Source: Chara braunii
Lineage: Eukaryota > Streptophyta > Charophyceae > Charales > Characeae
Length of the DNA: 48,832 nt
Direction of reading: 5' to 3'
NCBI GenBank assembly: GCA_003427395.1
Contig: BFEA01000051.1
Coordinates: 256,840-305,671 of the forward strand
Shown: positions 1-9,674 of the stretch, in pieces
How positions within the stretch are numbered: position 1 is the first letter of the stretch
How the letters are laid out: each line of letters begins with the position of its first letter
The notes under the pieces: generated by a model
The model's input: only the letters and a program-made list of their open reading frames with translations
What the model was told of the DNA's origin: nothing
Database searches by the model: none
Translations under genes and position numbers: made by a program

Positions 1-170
1 CCTCGTTTTCAGGCTTTTAGGCTGAAACGACACAGGGCCTGTAGGCCCTCGTTTTCAGGCTTTTAGGCTGAAACGACACAGGGCCTGTAGGCCCTTGTTT
101 TCAGGATTTTAGGCTGAAATGACACAGGGCCTGTAGGGCCCTGAATTTCCGTCTGGTCGGGCCCTGCAGG
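1..170. repeat. 46-bp tandem hairpin repeat (about 3.5 units)
   Basis: Units start at 1, 47 and 93, then decay into a GC-rich end. Each unit contains two imperfect palindromes: CGTTTTCAGGC-TTTTA-GGCTGAAACG and AGGGCCTGTAGGCCCT. The array ends in a segment reading CCCGTGTGGCTGCGCAGTAT. The same unit type and the same end segment recur at 41505-41715, so this is a dispersed repeat family. No coding content. Its class is unknown to me. Confidence 0.8.
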
Positions 171-198
171 CCCGTGTGGCTGCGCAGTATGCCACACT

Positions 199-356
199 CT
201 GTCTCTGTCTCTGCCTCTGCCTCTGTCTCTGTCTCTGTCTCTGTCTCTGTCTCTGTCTCTGTCTCTGTCTCTGTCTCTGTCTCTGTCTCTGTCTCTGTCT
301 CTGTCTCTGTCTGTCTCTGTCGCTGTCTCTGTCTGTCTGTCTGTCTCTCTCTCCCT
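199..356. repeat. (CTCTGT)n microsatellite
   Basis: Hexamer CTCTGT repeated about 20 times, with CTCTGC variants at the left end and TCTG/CT interruptions on the right. All open frames through it are artefacts of the repeat. It lies directly downstream of the hairpin repeat. Confidence 0.95.
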
Positions 357-765
357 CCTCCTCGAATCTGGCTGAAGTCATTAACCTTTTCTTGTGCAGC
401 TGGGGTTTTAAAGAATGAGCGGCAAGTAACAGGGCAAAGAGGTAGTTCAATTTGAACTTTGAAGTGGATGGATGGATTTTATTGATGAATGCGTTTTAAA
501 AGATCGAACCATGCCAGGGAGCACAAAGTCATGCGGAGGACTACAGTCTTTCCCCAAACATAACGCATGGTCCTGTTAGCTGTATATAGCAGAATGTTTG
601 GGCCATGTACAGGTATAATGGCCTTCCATATGTTGGGGAGCACGGTAGAAGTCCATTCTTGCAGAAGGCAAACTGTCCTGCTACCACGCTGTTGCGCCCA
701 CTTAGAGAGTCGTGCTTCCCTAGCAATAGAGTATACATGCATAGCAATGCAGTCTGCTAAAGTAG
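357..765. other. No gene seen, upstream of BRCT exon
   Basis: Unremarkable sequence between the hexamer repeat and the first recognisable exon. Several short open frames occur on both strands, but none has a recognisable motif. A promoter or 5' untranslated exon of the BRCT-RING gene could lie here. I see no convincing TATA box. Confidence 0.4.
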
Positions 766-1500
766 ATGATGACGTATTGCCTCTGTTGGCGAGCTTGTCT
801 GTGTTTTGCTCTTCTGCAGCGGAAAAGCTTGCACCACTTGAAAAAAGGGGAGGATATAAAACTTTCAGATGGCGACGCATTCTTTCCTGGTGGAGTTGAT
901 CTGCTTCTCACAGTGAGTGTAAGGAGGGGTAGAACAAGTGAAACAAGCGGAACGTCAAACTCATCTGATCTCGTAGAGGCGAGCTTCAGGGGTGTGAGGC
1001 AAAGTGGGGGTCGTGATGCTGCAGTGGAAGTTTGCTCGCCTACTACCAATGTGCATGCATCAGGCGTGCAGCTACCGTCCGATGCAGGTCAGGGTGTGGA
1101 AGCGGAGAAGGAAGGACATTCATGTGAAGAAGACAGGGTGATACCAACAATAAGGGAGCCATCATTCGCATGTGTGGGTGGCCAAGAAGGTGGAGCTGCA
1201 AATTGTTCCAGGCCTGTCGAAGAGGAGGACAGGTTGGAAGAAATAAATGACCAGTCAAACATAGTCATGGAAGGCAATCCAGATGTTGAAGAAAGGGGTC
1301 GTCGAGAGTACCAGATCGGCAATGATGGAGAGCCATCCGTTGCTGGCGGCAGTTGTCAGCCAGCCCAATCTTCATGTTTGAAAGGCGTTGTGGCGAGTTT
1401 AACAGGCTATATCGGTCCAGAAAAAGATCATCTTGTGCATCTTATCAAGCAGATGGGAGGGGTGCACACAGGGGAACTCTCCGTACGGAACACTCATCTG
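766..1500 (+). CDS. BRCT-RING protein, N-terminal exon (first half of BRCT)
   Basis: The frame is open from the ATG at 766 for 245 codons. Residues 1-203 are low-complexity, acidic and Ser/Gly-rich with no domain I recognise. Residues 206-245 read as the first half of a BRCT domain: hydrophobic strand, SLTGYIG turn, an LVHLIKQMGG helix, and the NTHL strand that precedes the usual V-C/W. The exon ends at 1500 before GTAACC, phase 0, and joins perfectly to the exon at 4716. BRCT domains bind phosphopeptides in DNA-damage responses. The start is uncertain: a good acceptor (pyrimidine tract and CTGCAG) at 819 means the true exon could begin at 820, with the N-terminus elsewhere. The splice-supported BRCT half is secure; the 200-residue N-terminal extension is not. 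Confidence 0.7.
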
Positions 1501-1550
1501 GTAACCAGTCCTTACAAACCGCCTTCGCCCTTCCCCCTCCCTCTCCTCTT

Positions 1551-1992
1551 TTTTTTTTTTTTTTTTTAAAGGTTAATTNTTTTAAGCCCAACCAATTCAA
1601 TTACCTGTCAAATCTTGGCAAGATAGCCTTCCAGGCCTTTCTATTATCGTTTCAGTATTACGGGGAACCGGTAGCAGCCAGCCGGAGCTCAAGCCTCCAA
1701 TTAGGGAACATGCGGAGGCTGCACCCAACCTGCAGGTGGGCGATACCGGCCCGGGGTCAGCTGGTAGCATCAGGACCGAGCTTCTTTGATGGGCTAGTTG
1801 CTGTCCCTCCCCTCCGGTTCCCTCCCCGTATAAACATCAGCAGTCTCTGCTCAATGCCGCTCGGGGGAACCAACGACCTATCTCTAGGTGGCAGGTGCCA
1901 ATCTTGCTGAGGAAGGTGCATGAGGTCAATGGGGATTGAATCCAAGACCTCCTGAATGCCATTTGTGTGCCTTACCAACTGAGTTAGGCCAC
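1551..1992 (-). mobile_element. tRNA-derived SINE, family 1, copy A
   Basis: On the minus strand the element begins with a tRNA-like head: A box CTAACTCAGTTGGTA (1973-1988) and B box GGATTCAATCC (1932-1942). A body of about 350 bp and an A-rich tail (the T run at 1551-1567) follow. The whole body is shared with the plus-strand copy at 24360-24780. Its 3' end (GGTTGGGCTTAAAA then an A-rich tail) matches in both. It sits about 50 bp downstream of the exon donor at 1501. The head resembles tRNA-Ala(UGC) around GCATGCA in copy B; that parentage is inferred. Confidence 0.8.
1973..1988 (-). promoter_or_regulatory. SINE copy A internal Pol III A box
   Basis: CTAACTCAGTTGGTA on the minus strand fits the tRNA A-box pattern. 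It is paired with the B box GGATTCAATCC at 1932-1942, at about tRNA spacing. Confidence 0.65.
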
Positions 1993-2267
1993 TGGATTCC
2001 TCTCCCCCTCCAACCACTTTTTCACCACCTTTTCCCTGAAACTGACAATGTTGAAAATGTCATCCCCCCTCTTTCACCACCTTTTCCCCTAAACCGCTTG
2101 TATACGCCCCCCCAGCCTTGCAGTCCAAAACTCATTGCCACACGAAAACGAGGCTGAAACGTCAAACGCTGGGCCTGCCGTTGATATATTGGATCCGTGG
2201 TCGCTTTTTCGTTTCGGAACTGGAATTCAAGGTGTCAGGCCCGCGGCCCAGGTAGCTGTGTACTGGT

Positions 2268-2846
2268 GCTTTAAACCACCACCACCACTACCCCCAACAT
2301 CATAAATTAGGGGGGATCGGTAGCACAGGTCCACGAGGGCTACCGGTAGCACAGGGGGGGGAACTGGCGGAGTGGCAAAATTGGAAAATGCGTTGAATTG
2401 CCCCCGTGATTTATTTCGCTGTTAAAATGATTTTTAAAAATTAAAAAAAATATTTTCCCTATTCAGATTGCGACAAAGTCTACGGACCCTCGAACTTTCG
2501 GAGTTGTTGAGTCATCCTTCTGAGCGCAAAAAATCACGAAAATTGGGGTACTTTTCCCGTTGGCCCACGTGGTAGAGTGGCAAAAATGGAAAATGCGACG
2601 AAACGGCGCGGCATTTATTTCACGATCTTTTCTTTTTTCCTGGAAAGATCACAACCTAATCTATAGGATCTGAAATTTTCAGATTTTTTCGTCAATTCTT
2701 CTGAGCGCGAAAAATTGCCAAAGTTCGCGCTTGAAAATTTTTGGACCGGAACCGCTTGCGCCTGCCAGTCGCCACGGCCCCTAAGAACCCGTTCCGTAAG
2801 GCTAGGAATACGAATTTAGGCCGGCGGGGGTAGTGGTGGTTTAAGC
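2268..2846. mobile_element. MITE-like element, family 2, long copy
   Basis: The ends are inverted repeats. The left end is GCTTTAAACCACCACCACCA followed by CTACCCCC; the right end is the reverse complement of GCTTAAACCACCACTACCCC. The same terminal sequence bounds a 163-bp element at 5932-6094. The interior is AT-rich and non-coding and contains a diverged tandem duplication of about 200 bp (about 2372-2570 and 2574-2760, each starting with GAGTGGCAAAA and ending near TTCTGAGCGC). I could not define a target-site duplication. Confidence 0.6.
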
Positions 2847-3920
2847 TGATAATGTTGAAAATGTCATATTCTCCTAACACCTTTATGGTACACCTGTAGG
2901 TTTTTTTTTTTTTTTTTTGGGGGGGGGGTTGTGAAAAGGTTATAGCCCTTAAACCATCTGCACTTGAAACACATCCTTTGTCCTCTGCGCGCGCCACTGC
3001 GTGTAAGCAGGCGCAGGCGGGCCCTTACATCCTGACAAAGCTGATGTGTATATGGGCGCATGTTTCTCGACTACTGTTGGTTTAATATGATTGTGTTTGT
3101 CTGATACCATCAGGATTCTACCTCATTATCTGTTTACTAATAGTTACAAGTGTCTACCGTTGAGTGTAGCTTTTCTATTTTCATTTATAAAAAAAGGGGA
3201 AATGCTCCTAGGAGTCCTAAGACTCCTAACATTATCGAACAATCAAGAAATTATATATATTTTTTTGTGTTAGACTCAGCCCTGCAGCTGGTCTACAGGA
3301 GTGTTACCATGGAGAGTACGTGCTTAGTGGCTTTCACACAGATTTTAGCTTTCTAATTGCTAAGCAACTCTTTTTTTAGCAGCAGGTGCACACCATGCAA
3401 AACTTTCAGTTTATGCGCAGCCTACAGTGTAAAGCTGCGTGTTGCATTTCCCTTTGATTCTGAAAATAGCGTTTTGTCTTAGGGATAATTTGCCGGTGGG
3501 TTTTTGTTGCGGTAGTGGCCGGATTTGAACCCGCAACCCTGGGCCAATGACATTTTCGTGTTTTTCACAATTTTTCAGTTGATTCTTTTCTCTGATGACA
3601 CCGAGTTTCAAAACCAAGACCTGAAGGTAAGGTCTCCCTTGCTGAGCATAGTTTAGGCCTCCTTGGAGCAGGGAGTCTGAAACCTTTGCTAGGGTAGAGG
3701 CTGTAGGCCTAGTAAAAGAGGCAGCCCAGGAAAAGTGTCGAGAAGGACGCAGTACATAATCTTTCATTCACAAAGTTTGGACTTCTCTCTGGAGTGTACT
3801 AAATTTAACGTTGGTGGTAGGAAGTTTGGGCACGCTGCCATGACCAGTTATATAACACTGCCATCTGAATGGTTTTGAGAGCCGTTTGTTGCATGTTGCT
3901 CAGGGTAGCAGGGTGCCCAG

Positions 3921-3922
<2 letters not shown>
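2847..3922. other. Intron sequence, no gene seen
   Basis: Intronic AT-rich sequence with a T/G homopolymer tract at 2899-2929. A 20-bp word near 2850 (AATGTTGAAAATGTCAT) also occurs at 2047. Short open frames on both strands have no recognisable motif. Nothing else is supported. Confidence 0.5.

Positions 3923-3963
<41 letters not shown>
3923..3963. repeat. (CT)n microsatellite
   Basis: About 20 uninterrupted CT dinucleotides inside the first intron. Confidence 0.95.
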
Positions 3964-3965
<2 letters not shown>

Positions 3966-4132
3966 AATTTTTAGGGTGCACACTGTACAGCTCCATATTA
4001 GTTTTTCAGGTTTGTTCTTGGTTTTGTCAACTACTGTGGTGTGAGTAATCAATCCCAGTTTTGTGTGGAGCTCCAATCAAGTGTGTTTCCGCCTCAGTCA
4101 AGTCTGTTTCGTCCTCTCTTGCACTGTGTCTC

Positions 4133-4243
4133 CTTCCGTCTTCACCTGAGTAGAACGCGCGGTCATTATACCTGTATTTGGGCCAACTTTTAGACCAGAT
4201 GCAGTGATAATGACCGGGCGTTTTGTTCACGTGAAGATGGTAG
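4133..4243. mobile_element. MITE-like palindrome, family 1, copy 1
   Basis: A 111-bp near-palindrome. The left arm is a variant of CTACCGTCTTCACCCGAATA and continues to GGTCATTAT. The right arm is its inverse, beginning ATAATGACC and ending GAAGATGGTAG. The centre (about TTTGGGCCAACTTTTAGACC) closely matches the copies at 24914 and 25135. Non-coding. Confidence 0.8.
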
Positions 4244-4329
4244 GTCTTCTGCCCTCCTGTCTCCAGGGTTTGTTATCGGTCGCTCTTGACACTTTCCACC
4301 TGGGTATTTATTATGCCACCATTGTCTTC

Positions 4330-4442
4330 CTACCCCGTCTTCCCCTGAACATAACGTACCCTGATAATGAATGTATACAAGCTAACTTTCCATTCCGATA
4401 CGGACAAAATGAGGGTGCGTTGTGTTCGGGGGAAGACGGTAG
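4330..4442. mobile_element. MITE-like palindrome, family 1, copy 2
   Basis: A 113-bp palindrome running from CTACCCCGTCTTCCCCTGAA to TTCGGGGGAAGACGGTAG. The centre differs from copy 1. It has the CCCC/GGGG arm variant also seen in copy 4. Confidence 0.75.
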
Positions 4443-4715
4443 CCATCTTAAACTTGGTACCCTCTCACCCTTTCCTTTCTCATGCTAGTGCTTCCTCGCT
4501 TCCAATCTCTGGCAGCTGGTGGTGGTACCATTTCTCAATTCATGCCTGTCATCCTTGGGCAGGGGCCTTGCAAATCTTCTCTGTGTTGTTCTAATTTTCT
4601 CGGATGTCTGACGGACTGCGCAGAGTGTTTTCACATGCTGTTTCTTCTTCTTTTTCTCTCCTTAAGTTGAGGACTTGATTGATCATCGCTCCCCTTGCCC
4701 CCCTCTTTCCTGCAG
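4443..4715. other. 3' end of intron 1
   Basis: No gene seen. The last 60 bases are pyrimidine-rich (CCCCTTGCCCCCCTCTTTCC) and end in TGCAG at 4711-4715, a strong splice acceptor for the BRCT exon. Confidence 0.7.
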
Positions 4716-4849
4716 GTCTGCTGGCACCATAGAGGACTGAAGTTTGATTTTGCAATGAGAACTCGAGGGATCCACATTGTTAATCATGAATGGCTGGAAG
4801 ACAGCTTTAATGCGCACACCAAGATGCCAGAGAGTTTGTACTCGATAAG
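4716..4849 (+). CDS. BRCT-RING protein, exon completing BRCT
   Basis: This 134-nt internal exon has strong acceptor (TTTCCTGCAG) and donor (AAG|GTACG) signals. It encodes 44 codons plus two bases. It starts with V-C-W and contains the conserved BRCT elements: a KFDFAMRTRGIHIVNHEW core with the invariant Trp in the last helix (NHEWLEDSF). It then has a P-E-S linker typical of the region just after a single plant BRCT. Joined in phase 0 to the exon ending at 1500, it gives a continuous NTHL-VCW strand, which is compelling support for both exons. It ends in phase 2, so the next exon must begin with one base completing the codon AG-N. BRCT domains act in nuclear phosphoprotein recognition during DNA repair. 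The partner here is unknown. Confidence 0.88.
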
Positions 4850-5148
4850 GTACGCTGCTACGCAAACACACCAAATGATGGCATATGTATAGTACTATAG
4901 TCACTGTCGGTAAATGGAGTGCTTTTCTGTCCCTTGTTGGGTTGATGGTCTTCCTTGTTTGTATTAACCAGGACTGTTTCTCAGGGAAGGCTGACACTGA
5001 GACTCTTTCGGCCTAATCGGACCACAATTATGGCCAATTCATTTCAAAAACTCGTGGTGTGAGTTTGACCTCATGCTATTCCTCAGCATCTAAAATTTTC
5101 CCTTACTCTGCTCATTGGTACACTGAATGCATACTTTCTCTTTCTAGT

Positions 5149-5213
5149 CCTGTGATTGAGACCTTTATCGTCCGGCGTGAAGGTGCTGGAGGCTTCAGTG
5201 AATGTGAGCTCCT
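5149..5213 (+). CDS. Possible third exon (unconfirmed)
   Basis: After a pyrimidine-rich acceptor (TTTCTCTTTCTAG, ending 5148), T at 5149 correctly completes the phase-2 codon left by the exon ending at 4849. The frame then stays open: about 20 residues beginning S-P-V-I-E-T-F. A donor-like GTGAGC follows at about 5206-5211. It would leave phase 1, which does not match the phase-2 entry needed at 25361, so at least one more exon or different borders would be required. The peptide matches nothing I recognise. The downstream CTC repeats make the open frame less meaningful. Confidence 0.3.
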
Positions 5214-5588
5214 CCTCCACCTCCTCCTCCTCCTCCTGGGGCGCATTGTTCTTGGGAGGCACTATAGCAGGTTGGAGGCCTGGAGACCAAAAACAATCCT
5301 GCAGACAAATGATTCGTCCTGATGTGCACACACACATCAGGAATAACAGTAACATACAATCTCAACGCAAAGGCGACACACAAAATGGTTGCCGTCTTGA
5401 ACAGAAACGCCAATGACAATTGATGTGTTTGCTTGCAAGTAATCTGTTTTGCAGTGTTCAAGGTATCTCAACCGGTGAATGTAGATGTGTGCAGGCTCTT
5501 ATACTGGCCGGTCCTCACGCTCTCAGTATACATTGTGATTGCGCCTCTCGAGCATTTGCCTAAGGGTTATGGGGTTTTCTTGGCCCAC

Positions 5589-5699
5589 CTACCGTCGTCA
5601 CCCGAATAGAACACCCGGTCATTATTGGTGAATCTAGTCTGAAAATTGCACCAGATACGGCAATAATGACCAAGCGTTCTATTTGGGTGAAGACGGTAG
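5589..5699. mobile_element. MITE-like palindrome, family 1, copy 3
   Basis: 111 bp. The left end is CTACCGTCGTCACCCGAATA; the right end is CTATTTGGGTGAAGACGGTA followed by G. The inner arms are GGTCATTAT and ATAATGACC. The arms pair over about 36 bp with few mismatches. This is one of the best-conserved copies. Confidence 0.85.
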
Positions 5700-5931
5700 G
5701 GCCTCTCTTCTAGAACATACAGATCGAATGTAAGGTCGATCAGGAGGCTCTAGAAGAGGCTCTGAGTGTGTGTGCCTCAGGAAATGTGTCCAGCACTAGG
5801 TCTTCTATCCAAGTCCCATGCCCAGCACCTTTGCTCGGTCATCAAGGGCATCTCTGCTGGGTCAGCAACTTCCCTTACTACACAGTTATTGGGACCATAG
5901 AGGCATTTACTAATCAGTTTCAACGAACATT

Positions 5932-6094
5932 GCTTAAACCACCAGTATTTTGCCCATACATTGGCTGGGGCGAAAACTACAGCCGTGACGTTTCCACTTG
6001 AATGAATTTGTACCGCAGTCGATAGGCCCGTTCGGCTCAGCGCGTTGCGGCTCATTTACGGCCACAACTTTCGGAAGTACTGGTGGTTTAAAGC
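5932..6094. mobile_element. MITE-like element, family 2, short copy
   Basis: 163 bp bounded by GCTTAAACCACCAGTA on the left and TACTGGTGGTTTAAAGC on the right. Both match the ends of the 579-bp element at 2268-2846. The interior is unrelated and non-coding. Its right end is separated by one base from a family 1 element starting at 6096. Confidence 0.7.
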
Positions 6095-6095
6095 A

Positions 6096-6208
6096 CTACC
6101 TTCTTCTTCCCCCGAATACAATGTACGGTCATTATAGCTGTCTTTAGACTGAAAGATACCCCAAATACAGCTAGAATGTCCACACGTTGTATTCGGGGGA
6201 AGAAGGTA
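6096..6208. mobile_element. MITE-like palindrome, family 1, copy 4
   Basis: 113 bp from CTACCTTCTTCTTCCCCCGA to GTATTCGGGGGAAGAAGGTA. The inner arms are GGTCATTATAGCTGT and ACAGCTAGAATG. The whole element would fold as one long hairpin. Confidence 0.82.
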
Positions 6209-7110
6209 ATGTTGCCCAAATGTTGCTCCAATGTTTCTCTACCACATTTGAGCAGTAGTGGAACAAAATCAGTGTTGCTTCCTTTGCAAACGTTTCCTGA
6301 AGTGTTGGTCCGAGGAATTGTTGTTTTTTTTTTTGTGGCCCGATGGACCACGGCCAGATATTAAGTTGATCAGAACAGGTTCTACACTTGATCATAGCCG
6401 AGGAAGGTAGTGCTCGTATGAATGCTGAAGAATCCGATTTCAAACATCATTAATTTTTGTGTTGATTCCGTGCGCTCCAAACCCGCTCGCTGGTTTGAGC
6501 AGGGACAACCCGTCTAGGTGAATGTGCATAAAATCAATTTGGTGGACAGATCCGGACAGCTGATGGACTGCGGCTTGTTTGGAAGCACTTGCTGTTGCTT
6601 TTTGTGCAAAGCATGGATCACACCAATGATGAAAGAACACACAGGATGTCCTGCCAACGGCACGCGCTACTGCGTATCTGGTCTGAACCACACACACTAT
6701 GCATCCTACTGGCCTTGGTTAGAGTTCTTCGGACGTGGTCAGGGATGTTATTTGCACTGGCAACTGACATATGGTGACAAAAAATAATGCTACTGTCTTC
6801 ACCCTCACCCGAAAATAGTGCCTGGGCGTTATGTTTAACTTACCCCAAGAAAAGTCCGATACCTGTTTTACTCACTTTTTCTCCAAATATGATGTCGCCT
6901 TGAAATATAACGCCAAACACAACGCCCGGGCGTTGTACTTGAATGTGGCATGGGTAGAATGCCTTGCAGAGGGGGAAAGGGAGGTATACATGAAGATTAA
7001 AGGGGGTTGAAAAGGGGCTTAACTTCAAAAAGGGGTGTGCTTTAGTTTGCGTTTTCTATTTGTTCTTTTAACAAGAATTATGAAGTGGCTGTTAGCCGAA
7101 AGTTGTTCTC
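6209..7110. other. Intron sequence, no gene seen
   Basis: Intronic sequence with no supported gene. A weak relative of the family 1 palindromes may lie at about 6790-6960. It starts CTACTGTCTTCACC and has inverted GGGCGTT / AACGCCC arms. ATCG at 7111-7114 is the probable target-site duplication of the adjacent LTR element. Confidence 0.4.
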
Positions 7111-7563
7111 ATCGTGCAATCAGACTTGCTTTCTTCTTCACTTCGCATGCATGCAAACAGATGGCAATTCACACTGGCGCTGTGCGCCCACGCAAAACTC
7201 AGAGATAGTCAAGCCGAGAACACAGTTCAGTTACAAACTCGCTTCCAATTGGCTATGGCGACTGGGCGCCCACACATCCTCTCTCCAACACTGTGTCCCC
7301 CAACTGTTCACACGCACTCGACTTCGGACCTCCCTGAATATCCCACGTACATACACTCTGCAACACACACACACACACGCGCTGAACTCTGCCTCTAAGC
7401 TACAGCGGCTATGGCTGCCTAACCTCTACTGGCTATGGATACTCTATCTTCCTCCAGCCCACTTCGACCTCGGGCACCTGCAGACCACCTCGCACAAGGC
7501 GCTAGGTCAGCGCTTCCGCACGGCTCCCGCAGGAATGAATGAATGGCTGGACACTGCCTCTTG

Positions 7564-7570
7564 ATTTATA
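7564..7570 (-). promoter_or_regulatory. LTR TATA box
   Basis: TATAAAT on the minus strand, conserved in the other LTR at 23751-23757. The plus-strand Ty3 element's LTR has TATATAAA at 37297-37304, followed by a related GAGGCA / CAGCCATTCATTCATT context. The transcription start is expected about 30 bp downstream (near 7535). Confidence 0.65.
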
Positions 7571-7783
7571 CTTCTGTAGGTCGCTGGTCCTCCCTTTTCC
7601 ACTCGACCCATGGTGCACACAGGCCCTCATGGTACTTGCTTTTTGTACAAAGTGAGACTGGGACTGGGTACCACTGACTAAGCAAAGTTGGACTCACCAC
7701 TTGCCCACTTGCCTCTGGCCTGCTGTGTATAACGTGAGAAGAAACTTGAAAGGCCACTTCCAGACCTTCCGGAAGTTTGCGGA

Positions 7784-7900
7784 CTTGGCCTTTCAGGACT
7801 GTAGCACCTACGACCTTGACCTTTCAGGACTGTAGCACCTACGACCTTGACCTTTCAGGACTGTAGCAGCTACTACCTTGACCCTTCAGAACTACAACAA
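7784..7900 (-). repeat. U3 tandem repeats (33 bp) with TTGACC
   Basis: Plus-strand units read CCTTTCAGGACTGTAGCACC then TACGACCTTGA. There are three good units and a degenerate fourth here, but about one fewer in the other LTR (about 23978-24050). They lie about 220-330 bp upstream of the TATA box in element orientation, the usual place for LTR enhancers. Confidence 0.7.
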
Positions 7901-8215
7901 CTATGACCCCTATGCAGCTGTGACCCCTACTTCGACAGGTCTAAGGTTCAAGACCCGACAACTACTCAGACCTACGACAAACAACTTTTAACTACTAACA
8001 CAGAGGTCATGGGTTCAAGACACAGGGTCGACTTGATACTGTACACAAGGAAGGTAAGGTAAGGTAAGGTTTGGGGATCGAGCCCTGGGATCCGCATCTG
8101 TGACTGCAAAAGGTGAAAACCGTTTCACTCCCGCCGGCCTAAATTCGAGGTCCTCCGAGAATATTTCAGTCCAAGGCTGGACCTTTATCTTTCTTATCTC
8201 TCTCATAGCCGCGAA

Positions 8216-9592
8216 CTACCTCGGGAGCAGTCTCAAGCAGTTCTGTTCGTGTAAACCAGCGCGGTTGTCCTCTGGCTGAAAAGCGAACCTAACCTTATAC
8301 TGTTTCTGTGGACGACCCCTACCTCCTGTTCTGAAGACATCTTCACCTATGATGCCGTCAATGTCGTACCTTCCATCCATGTCCGGAGGGATCATGGACC
8401 TTCGTGATAGAAACTGTTGGCTTGTGGTACCAGGCAGCAACTTTGACACATGAAACACCGGTTAGGTGTGGAGGTGCGCTGGAATCTCGACTATGTAGGA
8501 CGGTCCATCCTCTCCGCCCTCGACTTCTAAGACTGACCACGGTCCTCGGTATGCAGGCAATAACTTTTGTGAGATGTTCTCCTCAGGAGCAAACTGTGAT
8601 GGGCGACGGTGCTTATTGGCTTGCTCTATCATTCTATGCTGGGCCCTCCTGAGGTTCTCTACTATAGTAGCAATCTCTTTTTCATGTTGTATCGCGAACT
8701 CCCTAGTTCCGGGCGGTAGCCTTTGAATCTGATCCCGGTTGAGTCCCTCAAACGGTCTACGCGGTCGTAAGGACTTATGCAATTCGTTGGGAGTGCGACA
8801 AGTGGCTAAGTGCACACTGTTATTATAGGCACTGGCTACCTTTGGGAGCATCTCATCCCAGTTAACTTGGTCAGGTCTAATGTACATTCTCAGAACCTGC
8901 TGCAGGACTTTGTTCATCTGCTCAGTCTGACTGTTGGTCTTTGGGTGATGGCCAGATGACATCGACAACTTAGATCTGCAAACTCTCATCAACTCCTGCC
9001 AATTTTGACTAGTGAACCTGGTATCCCTATCACTAACTATAGAAAGTGGTAAACCATGTTCACTGACCCAATAATCGAAAAACTTCTGTATAACTAAATC
9101 TGTTCGTGCCTCTGAAGGCAAAGGAACAAACACTGCATACTTACTAAATCTATCAACTACCACCATGATTTGGCTCTCGCCATGTCTACTTCTGACCTTA
9201 GCATCCATGAAGTCGATGGATACAGAGTCTCTGGGCCCATTGGGAATAGGTAAGGGTCTGAGAAGACCAAGAGGGGCTTGCGTTGTGGTTTTATTTTGCT
9301 GGCACACTTTACAACTGCGTACATACTCTATGCAGTCAGCCTTCATACCTGGCCACGTATACGTGCGAATAAGGTTGGCCAACGTCTTCTGCCAACCAAA
9401 ATGTCCCTCTGTGTCGTGGCATTCCCCTAAGATCAGAGTACGGATCTCTTCACTATTGGGAACGCATAAACGATCGGCTGCATTAGTCTTCTCGAATAAC
9501 AACCTGTCTGTAGTGCGGTAATCGGGTTCAATCTCTGGTGCCTCCCTAACTCTTTTGAGGAGATCGCTATAGATAGGGTCCTGCGCATACAC
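8216..9592 (-). pseudogene. Ty3 integrase with chromodomain-like tail
   Basis: A 376-codon open frame (9592 to 8462) holds a nearly full integrase. The zinc-binding HHCC is H59, H64, C94, C97. The catalytic triad D127, D188 and E224 has exactly 35 residues between the last two (DD35E). A GPW/EV-like C-terminal module follows. A stop at the end of PAHLHT is followed directly, in another frame, by FHVSKL and a segment to 8216 (YDIDGII ... QYKVRF ... PEDN). This resembles the chromodomain carried C-terminally by chromoviruses. The core is unusually intact in an otherwise dead element. The family role is insertion of cDNA into chromatin, with chromodomains guiding target choice. The frameshift before the tail makes this a pseudogene. 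Confidence 0.85.
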
Positions 9593-9674
9593 TTCCTTGA
9601 CTTTCTGTTGCAGGTCTCGTCCTATATCCAGATAATGAACTGTTGCTCCAAAGTAATCAGCCCTCCTACTTAGA

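Larger units (their letters stand above)
7115..8127 (-). repeat. 3' LTR of the minus-strand Ty3 element
   Basis: 1013 bp. Its right 900 bp aligns almost throughout with 23387-24286. On the minus strand it starts TGAAACGGTTTTCACC and ends CTGATTGCA (TG...CA). It contains U3 tandem repeats (about 7784-7900), a TATA box at 7564-7570, and CA-rich R/U5 sequence near 7365-7385. The left border is inferred from the TG end and the ATCG duplication, because the other LTR's equivalent end is hidden by Ns. Confidence 0.75.

Noticed and set aside
109-455. Open frames on both strands made of Asp-Arg-Gln or Ser-Val repeats
   Set aside because: They are readings of the CTCTGT hexamer microsatellite; no coding evidence.
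6790-6960. Seventh family 1 MITE copy
   Set aside because: Shares only the first 14 bases and a general inverted layout; the inner GGTCATTAT arms are absent.
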